Source: Phialophora verrucosa (taxonomy: Eukaryota > Ascomycota > Eurotiomycetes > Chaetothyriales > Herpotrichiellaceae). Taken from it: a DNA stretch of 64,000 bases. Positions 53,505-61,914 of this stretch are shown here, piece by piece. The notes beneath the pieces are model-generated. The model worked only from the letters and a program-made list of their open reading frames with translations, was not told the DNA's origin and did not search any database. The first letter of the stretch is position 1. Every line of letters starts with the position of its first letter. Location: positions 3,410,001 to 3,474,000 of the forward strand of contig MSED01000003.1 of assembly GCA_002099365.1 (NCBI GenBank). The letters are read 5' to 3'. Both the position numbers and the translations under genes were made by a program.

Positions 53505-55038
53505 ATGAAGTCGTATGCGGGTCTTCTGTTGAGCTTCGGCGCTCTTGCAGTGGCTGCTCCTGCACCTCAAGTCACGCTTACACCGCTGAGCGTCCCGGCT
53601 CCCCCTCTCCGCAGCAGCGAGGTGACGGGTCCGACTTCTCACGGCCCATACAACGGTCCAGCACCGACAGTCACTGGTGCTTTGTCGGCACCTGCGGCCG
53701 CTCTGTCTGCCGCCCCTGGAGCTCTGCCTCCTATCACCTACACCAACAACAATGGTTTGCTCCAGGCTGGGTACGAACCAGTCCCATATCAGCCGGCTGG
53801 TGGCCAGGGCACGAATGGGACCATCCCGTACTATCATCCATTGTCGGACTTCGACTACGAGTCCCTGACACTCGCGCTGTACCAGGAGTGGATTGAGCTC
53901 GATCTCTTCCACAATGGTCTTGCTCGATTCTCCGTCGCAGATTTCGAGGCCGCTGGATTAACTGCCGAAGATCGTTTCCTGATCCAGTTTATGGCGGACC
54001 AGGAGACTGGCCATGCGACTCTGCTCAGTAATATCCTGGGACCTGCGGTATGTTGCTAATACCTCCTCCACGGCAAGGCATTCGAGATTTGAGCCTTCTC
54101 GCTGACATACAGGAACCAGGCGCCCCCTCAATGCACGTATAACTACCCCTTCACGAACGTCCGCGAGTTCATCGACTTCAACCAGAAGTTGACGCGCTTT
54201 GGCGAGAGCGGCGTCTACGGATTCCTAGGGCACTTGGATTCCCGCGAGTCCGCGACCCTCCTTCTCGAATCCATCGTCACGGAGGCCCGCCAGCAGATGA
54301 TTTTCCGCCAATTCAACGGCCTGTTCCCCATGTCGTTGTGGTTCGTCCCCGGCATCCCTCAGTCATGGGCATGGACGCTGCTTGCGCCCTACATCTCCAG
54401 CTGCCCTGCCAACACCACGCGCCTGGCGTGGCAGAACTTTCCACCGCTCACCATTGTCAACCAGCCGAACCCGGCGAAGATCAACCCCAACATCGGCCCC
54501 GTGGACAACACCACGGGCTCAGACCCGCTCAGCACAAGCGGGATTCAGAACAGCAACCTGTGTGCAAACAGCAACAACGCCGCCGAAGACTGTGGTCCCG
54601 CCATTAGCCAGAACAAGTCCATCCCGCTCTCGTACCCGGGCAGGCCCATCCAGCTCTCGTGGGGCAATGTCAACCAGACCGTCGGCCCTAACAACAGCTA
54701 CGTGACGTCGCGGAGTTCTCTGGCCGACGCTCCCCGCTACGCGCTGTTCGTCTCGCAGCTCAACGCCACGTACGTGCCTCTGGTCAACATTAGCGGGAAC
54801 ACCGGCTTCGTCGTCCAGCCCAATGCCTCGGTCTTTGTCAACGATCCGGCCGTCAACGACACCAGCTTCATCGTCGTGACCAGCCAGAATCCATACGTCA
54901 CGCCGTTCAACCTGTCGCTGGTGAATCCGTAAGTTTTTTTCTCGACCCTTTGCACTGAGGTCTCGTTGAGATCTGGTGGCTGACCTTTTCGTTTCCAGAT
55001 ATGTCTATGCCGGCCCTGCTCTATACCAGTCTGGTTAA
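53505..55038 (+). CDS. Rds1-like secreted protein with ferritin-like domain
   Basis: Exons are 53505..54047, 54120..54928 and 54999..55038, giving 463 aa. The introns are 72 and 70 bp. The last exon codes only YVYAGPALYQSG. The signal peptide is MKSYAGLLLSFGALAVAAPA. An Ala/Pro-rich linker precedes the ferritin-like helices: SLTLALYQEWIELDLFHNGL, FLIQFMADQETGHATLLSNI (ExxH), FGESGVYGFLGHLDSRESAT and LESIVTEARQQMIFRQFNGL (ExxR/Q). These carry the Glu/His metal-type positions. The C-terminal half is Asn-rich with many N-glycosylation sites (NTT, NQT, NNS, NAT, NIS, NDT). In fission yeast rds1 is a stress- and nutrient-responsive gene. The biochemical role is not known to me. Extracellular or wall location is inferred. 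Confidence 0.85.
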
Positions 55039-55490
55039 AGTCTTGTCAAAGAGAGGAAAGAGAGTGCGTAATGTGCGATGCTCGAGGATGAGATCCATTA
55101 TAGCATGCAGCACGCGGAGCGACGAAAGAAATCCGGTTGAAGCGGAGGCGGAAGCGATCCAGGAAACGGCGGATGAACGTTAATGTGTCGGACTATCACA
55201 CACCGCCTGTACAGAATGATAGCCTCATAAAGGGTAATGTAATGTTATGTGACGCCACAATCATTGTAATCGTATCGTGTATTTTGAAGTACAACCTCTA
55301 TAATCTTTGCAATCACTCGTTGTGTCTGTCGAAGTGCGACGTGAAACGGCCATGATATCTTGCATTGCAGTCATCAGTCGTGATTATCATACCATCATAC
55401 CGTCAATCGCGAAGCTTCCGTGAGTAGTAGCAATCTATGCCTGCTGCCTCTATTATGGGCCCGCGGTTCGAAATAGACGACCGCGCTTCA
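55039..55490. other. Convergent intergenic region Rds1 / GH16
   Basis: 452 bp. The 60- and 72-codon frames here lack any features. It probably holds the two 3' UTRs. Confidence 0.4.
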
Positions 55491-56828
55491 TCAAATCATA
55501 TCCCCCTCCCTGACCCAGGCCCAATCCCTCTCGAAGCGCGCCCAACCCCCCTCGGGCTCCTCCAGCATCTTCATCTCGTGCACGACGAAATCATACGCCC
55601 CCTCCCTCGGCACCTGGCCCTGGCACACATTCCCCCCCATGGCGATGTTGAGCAACACGACAAAGTCGGCCAAGGGCCTGTTCATGTCGTGCGGGATCGG
55701 GGCCTTCATCACGGCCTGCCCATCGATCCACCAGACCATGCGACCAGCACCCCTGCCGGCGGCGGGGGCCGCGTCCTGATGCCACGCGAACTCGAACCGC
55801 ACGGGCCGCCCGGTCTGCATTCCCTGCACGGGGGTGCCCACGACGCGGTGCTTGGCCTTGTCCTCTGGCGAGTAGAAGCCCCAGTGCAGGCACGAGTGGT
55901 TGACGGCGTCGCCGTTCCAGGTCTCGGCGATGTCGACCTCGCCGTCCGTCGGCCACGTGAAGGGCTCGTACGGCAGGAGCCAGAACGCGGGCCAGATCCC
56001 CGCGGCGCAGGGCAGGCTGAGGCTCGCGACGAGGGAGCCGCTCGGGCGCGCGAGCCGTTGGCGTGACACCAGTCGTGCCGAGGTGTATTTCTTGGTCGGG
56101 TCCGGCTGGGAGGGGGTGGAGACGGCGCGCAGGACGAGAAGGTTGTTGGGCGTGCTGAAAGTGGGATTGAATGAGCGAGGTTTCAGAAAAAAAGGTTGGA
56201 CGGAGGAGGGAGGGAGGGCGTATGCACGCAGACACCGGGAATCAAGCCTCGGGCATCAAGTATCGAGTATCAGGGATCAGATATCGGACACTACCTTGGA
56301 TATACTGTATATCCGAGCGGCCATCGACCCAGACACCAAGTGGTGGATGGCTTTACCTGGCTTTCCACGACGCCAAGGGCTCCACGCGTTCGGGGCTCAC
56401 CCTGCGATTGACAAAGACATACAAGTACATGCGAACATGGAAACTTACTAGAACGAATTGCTTCCTTCGGCCGTATAATGCTGCATCTCGTTATTGCCCC
56501 ACCCGTTGTTATTCCCCAGCTTGTGTTCCCATTCCTGGCTGATTGGCGTGGCCGGATCGAAACGCGGCTGCCAGTAGACCCTCGGCTGCGGCGGGAGTGG
56601 TTGTTGACCCGGCGGTCCTCCTTGGGCTTGGAAGTTGGGATGTGTTGACTGCGGGAGCGGTGGGGCCTGCTGGTACTGAGCTGGATATTGTTGTTGTTGT
56701 TGTTGTTGCTGCTGATGGTGGGATTGAGAGTGAGACTGTTGCTGGCGGTTGACGAGAAGTTGCTGGCCCTGTTTCTGGAGATCTTTGGCCTGTGACTTGA
56801 GATCGGAGAGAAAGTTCTTGAACGGCAT
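55491..56828 (-). CDS. GH16-family beta-glucanase-like protein with Gln-rich N-terminus
   Basis: Coding segments are complement(55491..56154, 56449..56828), giving 347 aa. The 294-bp intron splits a Tyr codon (SNSF-Y-TPNNLLVLRAV). Residues 1-75 are MPFKNFLSDLKSQAKDLQKQ followed by a Gln/His/Ser-rich tract with nine Gln in a row. The GH16 fold follows: WQPRFDPATPISQEWEH, YTPNNLLVLRA, SARL, GIWPAFWLLP and the catalytic DGEVDIAETWNG (E-x-D-x-x-E, nucleophile and acid/base both present). It continues NHSCLHWGF, RFEFAWHQD and WWIDGQAV to FVVLLNIAMGGNVCQGQVP. It should hydrolyse beta-1,3(4)-glucan. There is no signal peptide, so the protein is predicted cytosolic or unconventionally exported, unusual for the family. 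The intron is long enough to hold a missed exon. Confidence 0.82.
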
Positions 56829-57309
56829 GACTGATGCTTGAAGAACGTCCTGGCGATTGCGCAAGGGAGGAGGGAGGGGTTGTTGTTGAGGTTGTTGATA
56901 AAAGATCGGGCATCTGTCTTCATGAATAACCGGGTTGACAAGGCTTGGGGGTGACGTATGCCGGTGCTAAACGCCTGCCAACGGAACTCGCCGGGCGCTT
57001 TGAGACCAAGCGATTTGTTTCGACAACAATGTTCTTACTTGCTCGTGACGGACAAATCTAGCATGATAGAGGGCGCCGGGAGGAATAGCCTTCCCATTAA
57101 CGTCCTCGCCATCGCGGTGACATGGAGGAAACGAGTCAGGCGGAAATGGGGCCAGGAACAGGGTGTGAAGTTTGATTCATTCAGTCGCATATCGCGACAG
57201 AGCGTATGCGCTCGTCAATGGTGCCTTGAGCAAAGCACAAGAACAGGACACAAACTCTCTGGCCATCCAGCCAACTTGTACACAGGGTAGACAGTCAGTT
57301 TCAATCGCC
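56829..57309. other. Intergenic region upstream of GH16
   Basis: 481 bp. Contains the GH16 promoter and the 3' flank of the minus-strand Cys-rich gene. Nothing else seen. Confidence 0.35.
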
Positions 57310-57735
57310 CTACTTGGCCTCCTTTTCCGCGGCTTGCTCCGCCGCCATCACGCCCCAGCGACGCAGGACGGCTTCCTCGGCCGCACGACGAAGCTCCTTC
57401 CTCTCCTCTGCCGTGAGCCCATCAAGTGGGTCGGAGCCCACGTCCTCCTCCTCAACACCCTCCCCATCCTCTCCCTCCAACTCCCAGGCCTCCTTCTGTG
57501 GCGCTCCTGTCACACCCTCGGTGACAAGCCACGGCTCGCGGAAAACCAGCGCGTTCAGCTCCCGGATGGCGCCAACGATTATCACACAGGTGTGGCAGCG
57601 CTTGAGCTTGTGGCCCCAAGGCTCCTCCTCTTCGACGTTGCACCAGCGGCGTCCTCCTTCGTAGTTGTCCAGGAATTCTCTGCAGTAGTCGTACTGTCCG
57701 CGCTTGCAGGCGTCGCACTTGTACTTGAAACACAT
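57310..57735 (-). CDS. Hypothetical Cys-rich protein (possible zinc-binding), maybe an exon of a larger gene
   Basis: An open frame of 141 codons begins at MCFKYKCDACKRGQYDYC. The frame is open further upstream, to about 57771 and beyond, without an ATG. Cysteines are arranged C-x2-C ... C ... C ... C-x2-C (KCDAC, YDYC, RRWC, KRCHTC), a layout that could bind one or two zincs. A helical acidic tail follows (GEDGEGVEEEDVGSD, AEERKELRRAAEEAVLRRWG). I do not recognise a family. The frame just upstream (57758-58138) is shifted by one, so a junction I cannot see may link them. Confidence 0.45.
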   Translation of the reverse strand: MCFKYKCDACKRGQYDYCREFLDNYEGGRRWCNVEEEEPWGHKLKRCHTCVIIVGAIRELNALVFREPWLVTEGVTGAPQKEAWELEGEDGEGVEEEDVGSDPLDGLTAEERKELRRAAEEAVLRRWGVMAAEQAAEKEAK

Positions 57736-57757
57736 GTTGCTGTCGCTTGAGGATGCG

Positions 57758-58138
57758 TCAAGGGTCTGCAACCACGTTGTACCAGAAGATTGTGCAGGTG
57801 TCGTATTGACGGTAGAGCTCGTTCAGGCTCGGTGGAGCTGGTGTGGCTGTCTCGAAAGAGCTGAAGAATTGCTGTGAGAGTTCTTCGAGCACTGCTGCGG
57901 TGATGTCTTGAGAAAACAGGGCGCGCGGAACGACAGAAGTCGGAGTGTCTGAGGCCGAACGTTTCCAGGCTTTGAAGGCGCCTTTGATGATGATTTGTCT
58001 GAGTTTGTTCTTGAGGGTCGTGCAACAGACAGGAGAGGAGCTGAAGACGAAGACGAACTTCTGCAGAGTCGTGTCGGATCCTGGTTGGCCTTCACGGTCT
58101 GTGGGTGCCAAGAGGGTACGGTACAAACTTGAGAGCAT
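57758..58138 (-). CDS. Uncertain hypothetical reading frame upstream of the Cys-rich ORF
   Basis: 126 codons from MLSSLYRTLLAPTDREGQPG, ending in YDTCTIFWYNVVADP. It overlaps the open part of the next frame by 14 bp in another phase. Helical character and reasonable composition make it more than a random frame, but no family or clear splice junction supports it. It could be a 5' exon of the Cys-rich gene. Confidence 0.25.
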   Translation of the reverse strand: MLSSLYRTLLAPTDREGQPGSDTTLQKFVFVFSSSPVCCTTLKNKLRQIIIKGAFKAWKRSASDTPTSVVPRALFSQDITAAVLEELSQQFFSSFETATPAPPSLNELYRQYDTCTIFWYNVVADP

Positions 58139-58583
58139 TGTCCTAGACAGGTAGCCCAAGCGAGGCCCCTTTCTTTCTCGCAATGTAGTCGGTCTCATTC
58201 TGACTTGATGTCAAAGTTTCTGGGGGTAGTTTGGATACAGAACAGGGGAGTCGTTGCCAGTGAGCGCATTCAGGGCTGCCCACCGCGTCAAGTCGGGGTA
58301 GAAGGTCTAGGTCTCTGGTGGTAATATTTTGATGAGAATGAGTAGCGTAAGAAGCCTCTGAACAAGAGCAGAGTTTTGAGGAACATGTCTTTGTACTCTC
58401 TGCGTCGAATTTTGACAGACCGTAGCCAGCGACATCATCGCTGAGTCGTTCGTCACCGACGTCGACCAATCCCGTCGCAACGCCAGCAGTGAGGTCTTTC
58501 GGGCGCATGGATCATCCTTCATTCCTTCTTCATCTTCAACAAGACCGTAACAACACTGCCCATTCGGAACGTCATCTGTAGAA

Positions 58584-58988
58584 GTGGACGCTGCCTCAAA
58601 AACCAAGGTCTGTATCACCATAGGTGCCATTGTTGCAGTGGGGAGGATACTGACAATGATTTGGATCTTTCAGGCCAGAGTCGACAACTTTCAGTCCAAC
58701 AACAGATACAACGCCGCCATGATGTCTCAGCAAGAGACCTCACAAATTGACACTCAGGAGGAGCCACGTTGTGAGGGTTGCCAGGTCTGGGGTCAGCCAC
58801 ATATTGTAGAGAAGCCAGCCTGGTGGTATGAGTCCGTCGATGAATCCTCAAGCAGCTCGGACGACGCCATGATGCAAGAGTCCTGTCTGGAATCGCTGAC
58901 AGCCTCACAAGAGTTGGTGGTGGTTTCTCAGATGGCGAGGGAGGAAGAGGAGCACAGCGAGGCACAAGAGGTCAGTTCCGCTCCCTGA
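58584..58988 (+). CDS. Uncertain hypothetical single-pass membrane protein
   Basis: 134 codons. A hydrophobic segment at residues 9-31 (VCITIGAIVAVGRILTMIWI) is followed by a polar, Glu/Ser-rich tail with CEGCQVWGQ. The opposite strand also has a plausible start (58622, MAPMVIQTLVFEAASTS), so strand assignment is uncertain. No family recognised. Confidence 0.28.
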   Translation: MDAASKTKVCITIGAIVAVGRILTMIWIFQARVDNFQSNNRYNAAMMSQQETSQIDTQEEPRCEGCQVWGQPHIVEKPAWWYESVDESSSSSDDAMMQESCLESLTASQELVVVSQMAREEEEHSEAQEVSSAP

Positions 58989-59231
58989 ACGCCCAGACCA
59001 AGTGTGGCGCCGTGGCGTCATTGGGCTGGTGCGCCACAGCGTGTCCAGCCACACATCGACATGGCGCCCGATCTCGTGTCGACGACGTCCTTTCATTATT
59101 TCCCATCCCAGAACATCGTCCTTGATCGTCATCCAGCACGCTGCACCGATCGTGGAAGCCGCTAATCCATCTGATAGCCAGCTGGATCACTTGTCGAGAG
59201 CGACCTCTCCTCGGCCAGCTACACCACCGCC

Positions 59232-60788
59232 ATGACTTCGCCCGAGGTGGAGAACCACTTCACCGTCTTCGTCCGCCTGCCATTCAATCGTGGCGATTTC
59301 GTCGACCCGCCTCCTGTGAACTGGTCGGCTGCGAAAGAGCGTGCACTATGGGACATCTTGTCTCGACAAAGCAACAACCAAATCGACTGGAGGGCTCTCG
59401 CCGAGAGATTCGAAGTGACTCAGCCTTTCCTCCTTCAGAAAGCCGCATGGCTCTACGAGCGACAATTATCACAGGTGCGAGCTCAGATGCGTCGAGTCGG
59501 GAATAGGAGTTCCGCCACGCCATCTCCCACGCCTGGGTCGCTCTCGGGCAGCATGGTTGGAGGCCAGGCGATGAGGAGAGCTGGAAGCGGTGGGTCACGT
59601 GTCCCTTCTCGCTTGTCCATGCAGCACGTTGGAAGCCCAGTCGCCGGTGGAGGAGATAGTACGCCGGGGACTCCTGTTAAGAGCAGGACGTCTCTCCCGC
59701 TTCGTACCGCTCCTGCCGCCGCTGGAGGTGGCGTAGCCCAGCAGAGTCGAAACGTCTCCGGAGCTTCGAGGCCACTGTCGAGACAGTCGTCCAGAGACGT
59801 CGACGCAGCCGTTCCTGCTTCGCAGTCCCGGAGAGGCAGCATCCAACACCAACTTGCCAGGTCGCCAGGTCAGCCACGTAACCCGCAACCCGAATCGTCC
59901 GACTCTGAGGAGGAAATGACTCAATCTCGCATCACCGCCCGCCGTCCGAACCCATCTTCCCTGCATCGCCGAGCTCTCTCGTACCGTGGTAACAACATGC
60001 AAGCTCAGAGAGGCCCGGCAGCCACCAGCCCAGATGACAAAATTCCTGTACACCAGTCTCCAGCCGGTGGAGACGAAGATGATGACGACGACGATGACGA
60101 CGACGAGCCATCCTTCCTGCCATTTGCGAATCCTTCCACCACAGACAGCAACAACAAGCCTCGTCCCTCATCCTCCTCTCAACAAGACCCCAGCGCAACC
60201 CTTCGAGGTGCCTTGCGACCGACTGTGCAGCGTCGCACCACCTCTGAGCGCGTCATCGCCTCTTCACCGACCGTCGAGCCCCCAACACCGGTCCAAGCCC
60301 GGCGCAAGCCTCGCGACGACCTGGCTTCCTCGACCTCGTCGCTCTCCTCGCCTACGCAGGCCACCGGCCCACCCACAACCTCATCTCGTCCCGGAAGCGG
60401 AGGCGACATTCAACCACTTGCTTCTCGAATCCCACAACAACAATCCACGGTCCCCAGGCTCGGCACGCCCCTGTCGCCTTCCCACCGCGCGCTCCTCCAC
60501 TCCAACCAACCTTCCGCCACTGCCTCGCCTCGCCGCGGCCCCAGTTCCGACAGCGCATCCCCTAGCATGGGGTCCTCTTTCTCGGACCTCGACGACACAA
60601 GCGTGACGCAATCGGCTCTTGAGGAGGCATTACTCAGCGGGATGGGAAATACCACGATGACGAATCTAGGCGGGTTTGGAGGGAGAGTGACAAGTGGGAT
60701 TGGACAGGCATTGAGGAGCAGATATTTCGACGCCAGAGGCGAGGGCCAGGGCAGGAACGGAGGTCAAAGCGGCACCAGTGAGAGATGA
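59232..60788 (+). CDS. ATG29: Autophagy-related protein 29
   Basis: A single exon encodes 518 aa. The N-terminal ATG29 domain is clear: FTVFVRLPFNRGDFVDPPPV, ALWDILSRQSNNQIDWRALA, ERFEVTQPFLLQKAAWLYER and QLSQVRAQMRRV. A long disordered Ser/Pro-rich middle follows with an acidic block (GGDEDDDDDDDDDEPSFLPF). The conserved C-terminal end is QSALEEALLSGMGNTTMTNL, GGFGGRVTSGIGQALRSRYF. ATG29 forms the Atg17-Atg31-Atg29 scaffold that organises the phagophore assembly site, and is regulated by phosphorylation of the disordered part. The length suits filamentous fungi (yeast is shorter, about 213 aa). Confidence 0.95.
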   Translation: MTSPEVENHFTVFVRLPFNRGDFVDPPPVNWSAAKERALWDILSRQSNNQIDWRALAERFEVTQPFLLQKAAWLYERQLSQVRAQMRRVGNRSSATPSPTPGSLSGSMVGGQAMRRAGSGGSRVPSRLSMQHVGSPVAGGGDSTPGTPVKSRTSLPLRTAPAAAGGGVAQQSRNVSGASRPLSRQSSRDVDAAVPASQSRRGSIQHQLARSPGQPRNPQPESSDSEEEMTQSRITARRPNPSSLHRRALSYRGNNMQAQRGPAATSPDDKIPVHQSPAGGDEDDDDDDDDDEPSFLPFANPSTTDSNNKPRPSSSSQQDPSATLRGALRPTVQRRTTSERVIASSPTVEPPTPVQARRKPRDDLASSTSSLSSPTQATGPPTTSSRPGSGGDIQPLASRIPQQQSTVPRLGTPLSPSHRALLHSNQPSATASPRRGPSSDSASPSMGSSFSDLDDTSVTQSALEEALLSGMGNTTMTNLGGFGGRVTSGIGQALRSRYFDARGEGQGRNGGQSGTSER

Positions 60789-61389
60789 GATGCGTTGGCA
60801 TTGGGGAGGGGCGTCATTTGAGAGACCAGCTGGATAGATCGATAGCTAGGCGCTTGGTACGGGAGTCACTCTCGCTCATCCCTTACACTTTACACCTTCA
60901 TAGCGGCGAGTAGGTGCTGGGCTCGGCTGGAGGTTGAAGATCCCCGTCTCCAAGCCGAGATGCGATGCGATGGAACGAGGATCAGAGCATTCCCTATGAT
61001 AACCTTTCCCTTCCACGCACTAATAGTGCTATCCGTGCCGAAGAGAACGGGCGACTGTAATCTCGCCGGAATGACCCCATGCCGAAATCAAATACACGTT
61101 CTGGCACTGGCGTACGAACTACTCTATTAGCACTGACCTACCGTACCTCTAGGAAGTACGTGCCGTAGACACACATTGTCACCCATATGAAACGCTTAAG
61201 AGCACAGGGGCCGCCCATCACCCATCTGCGTCTATGTTCACGAGCCGGCTCCCACTGTTATGTATTGCTTGAGGAGGACGCACGAACGAGCGAACGAATG
61301 AACGGGCCCAACCGATACCAAATAAGACGGGCCTGGGGCGTCTAGACGGGCATGGTCAGGCACCAGACAATACGAATACGAATGTGAAA

Positions 61390-61505
61390 GTGAATCCGTG
61401 AGTCCTTGTCAAGGGAAAAGTAAGTCCTTAAATGAGAGACATAAACCGTGAATCCGAGAGTCCTTCAAGGGTCAAGGAAAAGGTAACTCCGCAAATGAGA
61501 GACAC
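61390..61505. repeat. Imperfect ~58-bp tandem duplication
   Basis: GTGAATCCGTGAGTCCTT (61390) is followed by TCAAGG, GTAAGTCC and AAATGAGAGACA. The second unit GTGAATCCGAGAGTCCTT (61448) carries TCAAGG, GTAACTCC and AAATGAGAGACA in the same order. Confidence 0.8.
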
Positions 61506-61632
61506 AAATGCGAATGAAACGTAGGACGTGAAGGAGATAGAAGAGCCAGTTCGGAATCACGTCCTCCTATTGTAGACAAGGACTCCGTGCATCGCGGACT
61601 CAGCATCAGAACATCAAACATCACTGGCGCTG

Positions 61633-61670
61633 TCAGTATCAGTATCAGCGTCAACATCAGCATCAGCATG
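61633..61670. repeat. CAGTAT/CAGCAT microsatellite
   Basis: TCAGTATCAGTATCAGCG then TCAACATCAGCATCAGCATG: imperfect 6-bp units. A related CAGGAT run follows at 61858-61880. Confidence 0.75.
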
Positions 61671-61914
61671 AAATGTGCTTGCATCGAATCCGTGTTGCGT
61701 ACCGCTCCCCACGCCCGTTATTATCGAGGTGACATGATTGCTAGAGTTGCTGGCCCTTTCTTTCCCGTGCACACCCACCGCCACGCTTCAACTACTGGAA
61801 TTGGCGTGTCGACAGCATCGGTCCACTCCCCGCCGTACCCGACCCGACCGAGCCAGGAATCAGGATCAGGATCAGGATCAGCGCCAGGATAACACACACA
61901 CACACCATCTTCGC

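Larger units (their letters stand above)
60789..61914. other. Convergent intergenic region ATG29 / laccase with simple repeats
   Basis: 1.1 kb without genes. An imperfect direct duplication of about 58 bp lies at 61390-61505. Hexamer-type (CAGTAT/CAGCAT) repeats lie near 61633-61670, with further CAGGAT repeats at 61858-61880. Adjacent frames are translations of these repeats. Confidence 0.5.
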
